DNA of 64,000 nucleotides from PBB1 sp043738425. Lineage in GTDB: Bacteria > Pseudomonadota > Gammaproteobacteria > Burkholderiales > Burkholderiaceae_C. The stretch's first letter is position 1, and every line of letters begins with the position of its first letter. The position numbers and the translations under genes were made by a program. The stretch covers positions 1 through 64,000 of the forward strand of contig JAYUGJ010000007.1 of NCBI GenBank assembly GCA_043738425.1, given 5' to 3'. The notes beneath the pieces are model-generated. The model did no database searches, was not told the DNA's origin, and was given only the letters and a program-made list of their open reading frames with translations. Shown here piece by piece: positions 24,267 through 33,385 of the stretch.

Positions 24267-25607
24267 ATGGCCGACCATCGCAACGCGGGTCACCCCAACG
24301 CAGCGGCCGCTGAAGCGCTGCTGGATTTCATCGAACCCGCGCGACCTGCCACCCGCCTTACGCGCCAAGCCCAGGTGCGCTGGGGGTCTAGGGTGGTCAC
24401 CATCGGCGGTGCGGCCCATGTGCGCGTGCAGTCGATGACCAACACCGATACGGTCGATGTCATCGGCACCGCGATCCAGGTCAAAGAGCTCGCGGTGGCG
24501 GGCTCCGAGTTGGTACGCATCACCGTCAACACGCCCGAGGCGGCCGCGGCCGTTCCACACATCCGCGATCAGCTGGACCGCATGGGCATCGATGTGCCGT
24601 TGGTCGGTGACTTTCATTACAACGGCCACCGGCTGCTCGCCGACCACCCGGCCTGCGCCGAAGCCTTGTCCAAGTACCGCATCAACCCGGGCAATGTGGG
24701 TAAAGGCGACAAGGGCGACCGCCAGTTCGCACAAATGATCGAGATCGCGGCCAGGCACGACAAGGCCGTGCGCATAGGCGTCAACTGGGGCAGCCTCGAT
24801 CAAGAACTGCTGGCCCAAATGATGGACGACAACGCCCGCCTGAGCACGCCGCACGAGCCGCAACAAATCATGTATCGCGCGCTGATTACCTCGGCCATTT
24901 CGTCAGCCCGGCGTGCTGAAGCCCTGGGGCTGAACGGCGACCAAATCATCTTGTCTTGCAAGATGTCCGGCGTGCAAGATTTGGTCAGCGTGTACCGCGC
25001 GCTGGCGCAGCGTTGCGATTACGCGTTGCACCTGGGCTTGACCGAAGCCGGCATGGGCACCAAAGGCACGGTGGCGTCGGCCACGGCGCTGGCGCTGTTG
25101 TTGCAAGAAGGCATCGGCAACACGATTCGGGTGTCGCTGACGCCGCAGCCAGGCGAGGCGCGCACCCAGGAAGTGTTGATCGCGCTGGAAATATTGCAGT
25201 CGCTGGGTTTGCGGTCGTTCAACCCGAGCGTGACCGCATGCCCCGGCTGCGGGCGCACCACCAGCACCACCTTCCAGGTGCTGGCCAAACAAATTGATGA
25301 CCACCTGCGTGCGCAAATGCCGGTGTGGCGAGCGCGCTATCCGGGCGTTGAAAAAATGAAGGTGGCGGTGATGGGCTGCATCGTCAACGGGCCCGGCGAA
25401 AGCAAGCACGCCGATATCGGCATCAGCCTGCCTGGCACCGGCGAAACACCGGCAGCGCCGGTTTTCATCGATGGGCAAAAGGTATTGACGCTGCGCGGTG
25501 AGCACATCGCCGCAGAGTTCCACGCACTGGTGGAGCAGTACATCGACAAGCGCTACGGCGCGGCGGCTTCGACCACCACCGCCATTACCGCCACCACCAC
25601 CGTGTAA
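24267..25607 (+). CDS. ispG: (E)-4-hydroxy-3-methylbut-2-enyl-diphosphate synthase (flavodoxin)
   Basis: IspG/GcpE (446 aa) performs the penultimate step of the MEP isoprenoid pathway, reducing MEcPP to HMBPP. VRVQSMTNTDTVD, DFHYNGHRLL and YRINPGNVGKGDK are N-terminal TIM-barrel blocks. The 4Fe-4S ligands lie in TACPGCGRTTS and VMGCIVNGPGESKHAD near the C-terminus, with the third Cys in the latter. The C-terminal 14 residues form a Thr/Ala tail beyond the family core. The dxr gene of the same pathway is at 45.5 kb. Downstream, 149 bp without a gene separate it from hisS. Confidence 0.96.
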   Translation: MADHRNAGHPNAAAAEALLDFIEPARPATRLTRQAQVRWGSRVVTIGGAAHVRVQSMTNTDTVDVIGTAIQVKELAVAGSELVRITVNTPEAAAAVPHIRDQLDRMGIDVPLVGDFHYNGHRLLADHPACAEALSKYRINPGNVGKGDKGDRQFAQMIEIAARHDKAVRIGVNWGSLDQELLAQMMDDNARLSTPHEPQQIMYRALITSAISSARRAEALGLNGDQIILSCKMSGVQDLVSVYRALAQRCDYALHLGLTEAGMGTKGTVASATALALLLQEGIGNTIRVSLTPQPGEARTQEVLIALEILQSLGLRSFNPSVTACPGCGRTTSTTFQVLAKQIDDHLRAQMPVWRARYPGVEKMKVAVMGCIVNGPGESKHADIGISLPGTGETPAAPVFIDGQKVLTLRGEHIAAEFHALVEQYIDKRYGAAASTTTAITATTTV

Positions 25608-25756
25608 CTTCTGCGCCCGCCAGGCGAGCGCAGCCGCAAGTTCGCGAAGCAACCGGGTGTGGGTCGGCCCTCTTGCTGCCGCCGGCTTTGCAAGCCTTTC
25701 CCGAACGGGCAAGGCGCTGAACAACCCATACCGACACCTTACGCAGCGAATCCGTC

Positions 25757-27052
25757 ATGACCGACATCCTCCGAGCCGTCAAAGGCATGAACGACATCTT
25801 GCCGCCCGAGTCGGCGAGCTGGGATTGGTTGGAGGCCCGCGTGCGCTCGCTGATGGCCCGCCATGGATACGTCGGTGTGCGCACACCGATCGTCGAGCCC
25901 ACGGCGCTGTTTGTGCGCGGACTGGGCGAGGTCACCGACATCGTTGAAAAAGAGATGTATTCGTTCGAGGATGCGATGAATGGCGACCGCCTCACGCTGC
26001 GCCCGGAAAACACCGCCGGCGTCGTGCGCGCGATGAATGAACATTCGTTTTTGCGTGACGGTGGCAAGCGGCTCTACTACATCGGCCCGATGTTTCGCCA
26101 CGAGCGGCCGCAAAAAGGCCGCTACCGGCAGTTCCACCAAGTGGGGGCTGAGGCGCTGGGCTTTGCCGGCCCCGATGTCGATGCCGAGTTGATCTTGATG
26201 TGCCGCATGTTGTGGCGCGAGCTGGGTCTGGTCGAGGGGCGCGATCTGCATCTGGAGATCAACAGCTTGGGTCAGCCCGCCGAGCGTGGTGCCCACCGCG
26301 ACGCGTTGGTGGCGTACTTCGAACGCCATACCGACCTGCTCGACGACGACTCGAAGCGCCGGCTGCACAGCAACCCGTTGCGCATCCTCGACACCAAAAA
26401 TCCGGCGTTGCAAGCGGTGGTAGAGGCGGCACCGCAGCTGATGTCTTTTTTGGGTCCTGATTCGCTGGCCCACTTCAACGCGGTTCGGGCGTCGCTTGAG
26501 GCGGCCGGCCTTGCGTACCGCATCAATCCGCGGCTGGTGCGCGGCATGGATTACTACAACCTCACGGTGTTCGAGTGGGTCACTGAACGACTCGGCTCAC
26601 AGGGCACGGTGTGCGGCGGTGGTCGTTACGACACGCTGATCGAACAGTTGGGCGGCAAGCCCGCTCCGGCCGTAGGCTGGGGCCTCGGCATCGAGCGCTT
26701 GCTGCTGTTGCTGCAAGAAGCCGGTGTCGAGGCTCCGCCTTGCGCGCCCGATGTGTACGCAGTGGTTCCATCGCCATCGTCCATGCCATTGGCCTTGCGC
26801 ACGGTCGATGCCCTGCGCGGGTTGGGCCTGGTCGTGGTGATGCACGCGGCGGGTCGTGACGGCTTGGGCAGCATGAAGGCCCAGTTCAAACGGGCCGATG
26901 CCAGCGGCGCGCGCTTTGCGTTGATTTTTGGCGACGACGAAGTCGCGCACGGCATGGTCGCGGTCAAACCGCTGCGGGATGCGCAAGCGCCGCAACGAAC
27001 CTTCGCCATGGCCGAGGTCAACGACTGGGCCACCGAGTTGCGCAACGCATAA
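25757..27052 (+). CDS. hisS: Histidyl-tRNA synthetase
   Basis: HisS (431 aa) charges tRNA-His. It is a class II synthetase: motif 1 around RTPIVEPTALFVRGLGEVTD, motif 2 MFRHERPQKGRYRQFHQVGAE, the histidine signatures near LVRGMDYYNLTVFEWV and TVCGGGRYDTLIEQLGG, and motif 3 GWGLGIERLLLLL. The C-terminal anticodon-binding domain ends at FAMAEVNDWATELRNA. The sequence is full length. It lies between ispG and yfgM as in E. coli and most betaproteobacteria. A paralogous catalytic domain, hisZ, is at 34.5 kb. Confidence 0.97.
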   Translation: MTDILRAVKGMNDILPPESASWDWLEARVRSLMARHGYVGVRTPIVEPTALFVRGLGEVTDIVEKEMYSFEDAMNGDRLTLRPENTAGVVRAMNEHSFLRDGGKRLYYIGPMFRHERPQKGRYRQFHQVGAEALGFAGPDVDAELILMCRMLWRELGLVEGRDLHLEINSLGQPAERGAHRDALVAYFERHTDLLDDDSKRRLHSNPLRILDTKNPALQAVVEAAPQLMSFLGPDSLAHFNAVRASLEAAGLAYRINPRLVRGMDYYNLTVFEWVTERLGSQGTVCGGGRYDTLIEQLGGKPAPAVGWGLGIERLLLLLQEAGVEAPPCAPDVYAVVPSPSSMPLALRTVDALRGLGLVVVMHAAGRDGLGSMKAQFKRADASGARFALIFGDDEVAHGMVAVKPLRDAQAPQRTFAMAEVNDWATELRNA

Positions 27053-27121
27053 TCCGCCGCTCGCTTCGGGGCCTCCCAGCCGCTGAATTTTTTTGCAACG
27101 CACGTTCAACCGATCTGACGC

Positions 27122-27868
27122 ATGGCTACGCCTCTCGACCTCCAAGAACAAGAACAGCTCGACGACTTCAAGCATTTCTGGAAGCGCTACGGCAATCTCA
27201 TTACTTGGGTGCTGATTGCGGTGCTGGGCAGTTTTGCGGCGTGGAACGTGTGGACCTGGCGGCAGCGCGATCAGTCGGCCAAAGCCGGTGCGATGTTTGA
27301 TGAGTTGGACCGCGCCGCGCAAGCCGGCGACGCTGACAAGGCCAATCGCGTGTTCACCGATTTGAAAGAGCGCTACGCCAACACCGCATTTGCGCAGCAG
27401 GGCGGGTTGCTGGCCGCCAAAGTGCAAGCTGAAAAGGGCCAGGTCGCCGCAGCCCAAACCACGCTGGCGTGGGTTGCAAGCCAGGCCACCGAAACGGAAT
27501 ACCAAACCATCGCCAGGCTGCGCTTGGCCGGCTCATTGATGGATGAGAAGAAGTACGACGACGCCATCAAGCAACTGGATGCGGCCACCGCAACTGGCTT
27601 TGAAGCGCTGGTCGCCGATCGCCGCGGCGATGTGCTGTTCGCGCAAGGCAAGGCCGACGACGCAACAGCCGCGTACAGCAAGGCATGGCAAACCATGGAC
27701 CCGAAGGTCGAGTACCGCCGGTTGATCGAAGCCAAGCTCACCGCGTTGGGCGCGGCCCCGGTGGTGGCAGCCGCCAGCGCCACCGCTACCACCACCGCCA
27801 CCGCGGGCGCAATTGAGGGCGCAACGACAGCGCCGGCCGCAGCCGCCAGCGGCGGAGCTGGCAAGTGA
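27122..27868 (+). CDS. yfgM: YfgM-like membrane-anchored TPR protein (periplasmic chaperone/ancillary SecYEG factor)
   Basis: YfgM-family protein (248 aa). A cytoplasmic N-terminus with EQEQLDDFKHFWKRYGN precedes one membrane helix (about residues 24-42, ITWVLIAVLGSFAAWNVW). A periplasmic helical TPR-like domain follows, with ARLRLAGSLMDEKKYDDAIKQL and DRRGDVLFAQGKADDATAAY. In E. coli it associates with SecYEG and PpiD. The last 35 residues are an Ala/Thr-rich tail. Position between hisS and bamB matches the conserved order. The stop overlaps the bamB start (tgatg). Confidence 0.88.
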   Translation: MATPLDLQEQEQLDDFKHFWKRYGNLITWVLIAVLGSFAAWNVWTWRQRDQSAKAGAMFDELDRAAQAGDADKANRVFTDLKERYANTAFAQQGGLLAAKVQAEKGQVAAAQTTLAWVASQATETEYQTIARLRLAGSLMDEKKYDDAIKQLDAATATGFEALVADRRGDVLFAQGKADDATAAYSKAWQTMDPKVEYRRLIEAKLTALGAAPVVAAASATATTTATAGAIEGATTAPAAAASGGAGK

Positions 27869-29040
27869 TGCGGCGCGGTCGTTTGCGCGCAGGCGCCGTG
27901 CTGGTCACGCAGCGCGTAGTGCAGCGCGCAGTGCGGCTGGCAACGCCGCTCGCGCTGGCGCTTGCTCTATCGGCCTGCGCGTTCAAAGTCGACAAGCCCA
28001 AACCGAAGCCGCTGCTGCCGTTGAAGGCACAAATAGCTGGCAAGGTGGTGTGGAGCGCACGCACGTCGGAGGTGATGTTTCCGCTGTCGGTGGCAGTCAA
28101 CGGCAGCACCTTCACCGTGGCGAACTCGAACGGCACGGTGTTGGCGCTGGATGCTGCCAGTGGTCGCGAGTTATGGCGTGGCACTGCGGGCGCGGCGCTG
28201 AGTGCGGGTGTGGGCAGCGACGGCCGCGTGGCCGCGGTGGTCACACGCGATGGCCGGGTGGTCGCGCTCGAAGCGGGGCGGGTGTTGTGGCGTCAATCGA
28301 TGACCACCCGCGTGGTTACCGCGCCGCTGGTTGCCGGCGAACGCGTGTTCGTTGTCGGCATCGACCGCAGCGTCACCGCCTTCGATGCGCAAAACGGGTC
28401 GTTACTGTGGACAGTGCAACGCGGCGGTGATGCATTGACGCTGTCGCAAACGGGCGTGGCAGCAGCATTCAAAGACACCTTGCTGGTCGGCCAGGGGCCG
28501 CGGCTCGCGGGCTTGGACCCATCGACCGGCGCGGTGCGTTGGGATGTGGCGTTGGCGTCGCCGCGCGGGTCCAACGAAGTCGAACGGTTGGCCGATTTGG
28601 TCGGCCCGCCCGCACGCGTCGGTGATTTGGTGTGTGCGCGCGCCTTCCAGGCCGCAGTGGCTTGCGTCAATGCGGAACGTGGCAGCTTGCTGTGGACCAA
28701 GCCCGTGGGTGGCCGGCAGGGCGTCGCTGCCGATGAGAAAAACGTCTATGCAGCCGACGCCTCCGACCGCATCACCGCGTGGGCGTTGGCCTCTGGCGAA
28801 ATCGCCTGGGCCAGTGATGCGTTGCTGTACCACGAGCTGTCTACGCCGTTCAGTTTGGGTGCTACCGTGGTGTTCGGTGATGTCGAAGGGCAGTTGCATT
28901 TTTTGTCGGCCGACACCGGTGCGGCCCAGCTCAGGCTGCCAACCGACGGCACGCCGATCGCGGCAGCGCCGGTGACCGCGGGCAACACGGTATTGGTAGT
29001 CACACGCAACGGCGGCTTGTTCGCACTGCGCGCCGAATGA
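27868..29040 (+). CDS. bamB: Outer membrane protein assembly factor BamB
   Basis: BamB (390 aa from ATG 27868) is the beta-propeller lipoprotein of the BAM complex. A signal peptide ends in the lipobox LSAC (Cys near residue 37). The mature part shows repeated PQQ-like blades such as VLALDAASGRELWRGTAG, VVALEAGRVLWRQS, VTAFDAQNGSLLWTVQ and ITAWALASGEIAWASD. Length is typical. It overlaps yfgM by one base (a GTG three bases earlier is an alternative start) and is followed by der, the standard proteobacterial order. Confidence 0.94.
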   Translation: MRRGRLRAGAVLVTQRVVQRAVRLATPLALALALSACAFKVDKPKPKPLLPLKAQIAGKVVWSARTSEVMFPLSVAVNGSTFTVANSNGTVLALDAASGRELWRGTAGAALSAGVGSDGRVAAVVTRDGRVVALEAGRVLWRQSMTTRVVTAPLVAGERVFVVGIDRSVTAFDAQNGSLLWTVQRGGDALTLSQTGVAAAFKDTLLVGQGPRLAGLDPSTGAVRWDVALASPRGSNEVERLADLVGPPARVGDLVCARAFQAAVACVNAERGSLLWTKPVGGRQGVAADEKNVYAADASDRITAWALASGEIAWASDALLYHELSTPFSLGATVVFGDVEGQLHFLSADTGAAQLRLPTDGTPIAAAPVTAGNTVLVVTRNGGLFALRAE

Positions 29041-29071
29041 CGCAGGGCTGGATGCCTGCGGTGTGGCGACG

Positions 29072-30406
29072 ATGAAACCAGTCATCGCCATCGTCGGGCG
29101 ACCCAACGTCGGCAAGTCGACGTTGTTCAACCGCATGACAAAAACCCGCGACGCGATCGTTGCAGACTTTGCAGGGCTGACCCGCGACCGCCACTACGGC
29201 GACGGCCGCATCGGCGACCGCGAATTTATCGTCGTCGACACGGGTGGTTTCGAGCCGACCTGCGACAGCGGCATCGTCAAAGAGATGGCGAAGCAAACCC
29301 GTCAGGCGGTCGCCGAAGCCGATGCTGTGATCTTCGTGGTGGACATTCGCGCCGGTCTGTCAGCGCAAGACCACGACATCGCTCGCTACCTGCGCACCGT
29401 CGGCAAAACCGTGGTGCTGGCGGCCAACAAAGCCGAAGGCATGGTCGAGTCGCCGTTGCTAGGCGAGTTTTTCGAGTTGGGCATGGGCGAGCCGCATGCG
29501 GTGTCATCGGCCCATGGGCAAGGCATACGCAGCCTCACCGAGGTCGCGTTGGCAGCGTTCGAGTTTGCCGAGGACGACGCCGACGAAGCCGACGAAAACG
29601 CGCCGATCCGACTGGCGGTGGCGGGCCGGCCGAATGTCGGCAAGTCCACTCTCATCAACACCTGGCTGGGCGAGGAGCGCTTGGTCGCGTTCGATATGCC
29701 CGGCACCACCCGCGATGCGATCACCGTACCGTTTGAGCGCAACGGCCAGCTGTTCGAGCTGATCGATACCGCTGGTTTGCGCCGCAAAGGTAAAGTCTTC
29801 GAGGCCATTGAAAAGTTCTCGGTCATCAAAACCCTGCAAGCAATTGCCGACGCACACGTCGTGCTGCTGCTACTTGATGCGACCCAGGGCGTGAGCGACC
29901 AAGATGCACACATCGCCGGCTACATCTTGGAGAGCGGTCGGGCGGTGGTGCTGGCCGTCAACAAGTGGGATGCGGTTGACGACTATCAAAAGCAGTTGCT
30001 GCAGCGCTCGATCGAGCAACGCCTGGCGTTTCTTAAATTCGCGCCGGTGATGAATATCTCGGCGACCAAACGCCAGGGCCTGGCACCGGTGTGGTCAGCG
30101 ATTGGCAACGCGCACGCGTCGGCCATGCGCAAGATGCCCACGCCGGTGTTGACCCGCTTGCTGCTGGAGGCAGTGGAACACCAGGCGCCGAAGCGCGCTG
30201 GCATGTTCCGGCCCAAGTTGCGTTATGCCCACCAGGGTGGCTTGAATCCGCCGATCGTGGTGGTGCACGGCAACTCGCTGGAGCATGTGACCGATGCCTA
30301 CAAACGGTTCCTGGAAGGCCGCATTCGCGACCACTTCAAGCTGACCGGCACGCCACTGAAAATAGAAATGCGGTCTGGCAAAAATCCGTTTGACGGGAAG
30401 GGCTGA
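29072..30406 (+). CDS. der: Ribosome biogenesis GTPase Der (EngA)
   Basis: Der (444 aa) is the double-GTPase needed for 50S maturation. The first G domain begins at once with GRPNVGKSTLFNRM; its G3 motif is DTGGFEP and G4 ANKAE. The second begins near residue 187 with GRPNVGKSTLINTWLG, G3 DTAGLRRKGK and G4 NKWD. A KH-like C-terminal domain ends with KNPFDGKG. ATG 29072 is chosen because homologues begin at KPVIAIVGRPN; a GTG at 29063 would add three residues. Confidence 0.96.
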   Translation: MKPVIAIVGRPNVGKSTLFNRMTKTRDAIVADFAGLTRDRHYGDGRIGDREFIVVDTGGFEPTCDSGIVKEMAKQTRQAVAEADAVIFVVDIRAGLSAQDHDIARYLRTVGKTVVLAANKAEGMVESPLLGEFFELGMGEPHAVSSAHGQGIRSLTEVALAAFEFAEDDADEADENAPIRLAVAGRPNVGKSTLINTWLGEERLVAFDMPGTTRDAITVPFERNGQLFELIDTAGLRRKGKVFEAIEKFSVIKTLQAIADAHVVLLLLDATQGVSDQDAHIAGYILESGRAVVLAVNKWDAVDDYQKQLLQRSIEQRLAFLKFAPVMNISATKRQGLAPVWSAIGNAHASAMRKMPTPVLTRLLLEAVEHQAPKRAGMFRPKLRYAHQGGLNPPIVVVHGNSLEHVTDAYKRFLEGRIRDHFKLTGTPLKIEMRSGKNPFDGKG

Positions 30407-30475
30407 GGCCATTGTTTTGCAGCCGATAACGGCGCAGACCCGTGTGTTATTGTTTATTCAAACATCGCTCAACAC

Positions 30476-30480
30476 GGAGG
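30476..30480 (+). promoter_or_regulatory. Shine-Dalgarno of hfq
   Basis: GGAGG lies five bases before GTG 30486, the strongest ribosome binding site I saw in the window, and fixes the hfq start at that GTG. The 45 bases upstream are A/T-rich for this genome, suggesting that hfq has its own promoter downstream of der. Confidence 0.6.
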
Positions 30481-30485
30481 ATATC

Positions 30486-30728
30486 GTGAGCAACAAAGGC
30501 CAACTTCTGCAAGACCCGTTTCTGAATTTGCTGCGCAAAGAGCATGTTCCGGTGTCTATTTATCTGGTCAACGGCATCAAGCTGCAAGGCCACATCGAAT
30601 CGTTCGACCAGTACGTCGTGCTGCTGCGCAACACCGTGACGCAAATGGTCTACAAGCACGCGATTTCGACGGTGGTTCCGGGGCGCGCAGTGAACTTCAG
30701 CGCGGCTGACATTCCTGAATCCACTTGA
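30486..30728 (+). CDS. hfq: RNA chaperone Hfq
   Basis: Hfq (80 aa) is the hexameric Sm-like protein that pairs small RNAs with mRNAs. The N-terminus SNKGQLLQDPFLNLLRKEHV, the Sm1 motif with VSIYLVNGIKLQGHIESFDQ, and Sm2 MVYKHAISTVVP are almost canonical, including the distal- and proximal-site residues Q8, F42 and YKH. The C-terminal tail is short. The GTG start is supported by a strong Shine-Dalgarno. hfq-hflX-hflK-hflC is the classic gene order. Confidence 0.98.
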   Translation: MSNKGQLLQDPFLNLLRKEHVPVSIYLVNGIKLQGHIESFDQYVVLLRNTVTQMVYKHAISTVVPGRAVNFSAADIPEST

Positions 30729-30759
30729 GCTGCGCTGACCCGCTGTTGCCGCACACGCC

Positions 30760-32031
30760 TTGAATTCAGACTCGCATCCCACCGCGTCCAATGAGCCAGC
30801 ACGTGCCGTGTTGGTGGGGGTCGCCATCGGACGTTGCCCCGCGTTTGACGACACCCTGGACGAACTGGCGCTGCTGGCCGAATCGGCCGGCGACATCGCG
30901 GTGGCGCGCGTGATTGCGCGCCGCAAAGCACCGGACCCGGCGCTGTTCATCGGCACTGGCAAAGCCGACGAAATCAAGGCGTTGGTTCAAATGCACCAGG
31001 CTGAGGTGGTGCTGTTCGATCAAGCGCTCGGGGCAGCGCAGCAGCGAAATCTGGAGCGCCACTTGGGCGTCGCGGTAGCAGACCGCACCATGTTGATTCT
31101 TGAAATTTTTGCGGACCGCGCACAGAGCCACGAAGGCAAGCTGCAGGTCGAGCTGGCGCGCCTGCAATATTTGTCGACACGACTGGTTCGCCGCTGGAGC
31201 CACCTCGAACGGCAACGTGGCGGCATTGGTAACCGCGGCGGTCCCGGTGAAGCGCAAATCGAGCTCGACAAACGGATGATCGGCGAGCGCATCAAGTCGG
31301 TTAAAGACCGACTCGAGAAGGTTAAACGCCAGCGCAACACCCAACGACGCTCCCGCGAACGCAGCGAAACGTTTCGCGTCTCGTTGGTTGGGTACACCAA
31401 CGCGGGTAAATCGACGCTGTTCAATGCGTTGGTGAAGGCGCGCGTCTATGCGGCTGACCAGTTGTTCGCCACGTTGGACACCACCACGCGTCAGCTGTAC
31501 CTCGAAGAAGCCGGGCGCAACGTGTCGCTGTCAGACACGGTAGGCTTCATTAGAGATCTGCCGCACAAACTGGTGGAAGCGTTTGAAGCCACGCTGCAAG
31601 AGGCCGCGCAAGCGGACTTGCTGTTGCACATCGTCGATGCTGCCAGCCCCCACCGTGCCGAGCAGATGGCCGAGGTAGACAAGGTGCTCGCCAGCATAGG
31701 CGCGGCCGACGTGCCACAGCTCTTGGTGTTCAACAAAACCGATCTGCTCGAAACGCACCAGGAGCCACGAGCGGTCGTCGACGCGGTCGTGCTCGACGAC
31801 GGCCGTCGGGTCGATCGGGTGTTTATAAGTGCTGCCGGAGGACTCGGCCTCGACGCTTTGCGACGACTCATCGCCCAAATGGCTGCCGCGGTGCGGCGGA
31901 CCGACAGCACCGCGCACGCCGACGCGCCGGCACCCCCATCCACGGCGAACGACATCGCCCCGAATTCGCAGAGCCCTGTAAAACCCACTGGAACTTCACC
32001 TCTTTTGTATGAATATCAGCAGACCCTCTGA
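30760..32031 (+). CDS. hflX: GTPase HflX
   Basis: HflX (423 aa) is a ribosome-splitting, heat-responsive GTPase. The N-terminal HflX domain includes LFIGTGKADEI and VVLFDQALGAAQQRNLERHL, followed by a helical linker with GGIGNRGGPGEAQIELDKR. The G domain has G1 GYTNAGKSTLFNALV, G3 DTVGFIRDLPH and G4 NKTDL. The C-terminal 50 residues after VFISAAGGLGLDALRRL are a variable tail. The start is taken as TTG 30760. It overlaps hflK by 23 bases. Confidence 0.94.
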   Translation: MNSDSHPTASNEPARAVLVGVAIGRCPAFDDTLDELALLAESAGDIAVARVIARRKAPDPALFIGTGKADEIKALVQMHQAEVVLFDQALGAAQQRNLERHLGVAVADRTMLILEIFADRAQSHEGKLQVELARLQYLSTRLVRRWSHLERQRGGIGNRGGPGEAQIELDKRMIGERIKSVKDRLEKVKRQRNTQRRSRERSETFRVSLVGYTNAGKSTLFNALVKARVYAADQLFATLDTTTRQLYLEEAGRNVSLSDTVGFIRDLPHKLVEAFEATLQEAAQADLLLHIVDAASPHRAEQMAEVDKVLASIGAADVPQLLVFNKTDLLETHQEPRAVVDAVVLDDGRRVDRVFISAAGGLGLDALRRLIAQMAAAVRRTDSTAHADAPAPPSTANDIAPNSQSPVKPTGTSPLLYEYQQTL

Positions 32032-33364
32032 AGCTTCAGCCCGCACCCCGTCGCGGTGGCGTGAATGTGCACGCAGCGGCAGCGCACTGCTGACTGCGTT
32101 GTTGTCCGGTGTCGCAACACAGCTGCGGGTGCGGCGGGCGTCGGGCTCGGCGCAAGGGGATTCGTCCGATCCTTTCTTAGCCAAAGGCGATGGCCCGCCC
32201 GACCTGGACGAGTTGTGGCGCGATTTCAATAAAAAACTGACCGGCATGTTCGGCGGCAAAGGCGGTGCGTCGCGTCCGCCGAACCCGGGTGATGGCGGCA
32301 ATTTCCAACCCGACATGAAAAGTGCCGGTATCGGGCTTGGCCTGATTGCCGGTGTGGCAGTGCTGCTCTGGCTGGGCAGTGGCATCTTCATCGTGCAAGA
32401 AGGTTTTCAGGCGGTGGTGACATCGTTTGGCAAGTACAGCCACACCTCCGATGCTGGTTTGCAATGGCGCTTGCCGTACCCGTTTCAAGGGCACGAAACC
32501 GTGGCGGTGACCCAATTGCGCTCGACCGAAGTGGGGCGGAACGCGGTGGTGCAAACCACGGGTCTGCGTGACTCGTCCATGTTGACCCAGGACGAAAACA
32601 TCGTCGACATACGTTTTACGGTGCAGTACCGGTTAAAGGATTCCCGGGCCTATCTGTTTGAGAACCGCAACCCGGACGATGCGGTGGTGCAGGCGGCGGA
32701 GTCCGCAGTGCGCGAGATCGTTGGCAAAAGCACGATGGATTCGGTGCTCTATGAGCAGCGCGACGCGATTGCCAGTGAGTTGGTGAAATCTATACAAACC
32801 CAAATAGACCGTTTGAAAACGGGCGTGTTGATCGTCAACGTCAACGTGCAAAACGTGCAGGCCCCGGAGCAGGTGCAGGCAGCCTTCGACGACGCCTTCA
32901 AGGCCGGCGCTGACCGCGAGCGAACCAAGAACGAAGGCCAGGCGTATGCCAATGACGTGATCCCCAAAGCACAAGGCTCAGCCGCGCGGTTGCGCGAAGA
33001 AGCGGAAGGCTACAAAGCCACGATCGTCGCCAAGGCCGAAGGTGACGCGCAACGTTTTTCGAGCGTGTTGGTCGAGTACCAAAAAGCCCCCGCGGTCACC
33101 CGAGACCGCATGTATATCGATGCGATGCAGCAGGTGTATTCGAGCGTCAGCAAAGTACTGGTAGACAGCCGCAGCAACTCCAACTTGCTGTATCTGCCAC
33201 TTGACAAGTTGATGCAGCAAGTTGCGGCCGCGACGGTGCCTGGCTCGGCGGCTGGTGCGGCGGCGGAGGGCACCGCAACCCCACCACCGGCGGCTGCCCC
33301 GGCAGCAGTACCCGATGCCCGATCGCGCGAAGGACAACGCGGCCGCGACCGCGAAGTTCGCTGA
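32009..33364 (+). CDS. hflK: Protease modulator HflK (SPFH/prohibitin domain)
   Basis: HflK (451 aa) forms with HflC the large periplasmic cage that encloses and restrains FtsH. A Gly/Pro-rich cytoplasmic N-terminus containing PDLDELWRDFNKKLTGMFGG precedes one membrane helix (about residues 107-130, GLIAGVAVLLWLGSGIFIV). The SPFH domain starts at QEGFQAVVTSFGKYSH. A coiled coil with EQVQAAFDDAFKAGADRERT and a variable Ala/Pro tail follow. The first 45 residues before DPFLAKG are poorly conserved, so a later start is possible; ATG 32009 lies inside the hflX end. Confidence 0.95.
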   Translation: MNISRPSEASARTPSRWRECARSGSALLTALLSGVATQLRVRRASGSAQGDSSDPFLAKGDGPPDLDELWRDFNKKLTGMFGGKGGASRPPNPGDGGNFQPDMKSAGIGLGLIAGVAVLLWLGSGIFIVQEGFQAVVTSFGKYSHTSDAGLQWRLPYPFQGHETVAVTQLRSTEVGRNAVVQTTGLRDSSMLTQDENIVDIRFTVQYRLKDSRAYLFENRNPDDAVVQAAESAVREIVGKSTMDSVLYEQRDAIASELVKSIQTQIDRLKTGVLIVNVNVQNVQAPEQVQAAFDDAFKAGADRERTKNEGQAYANDVIPKAQGSAARLREEAEGYKATIVAKAEGDAQRFSSVLVEYQKAPAVTRDRMYIDAMQQVYSSVSKVLVDSRSNSNLLYLPLDKLMQQVAAATVPGSAAGAAAEGTATPPPAAAPAAVPDARSREGQRGRDREVR

Positions 33365-33385
33365 ATTACCTACGGAAGCCAAAAC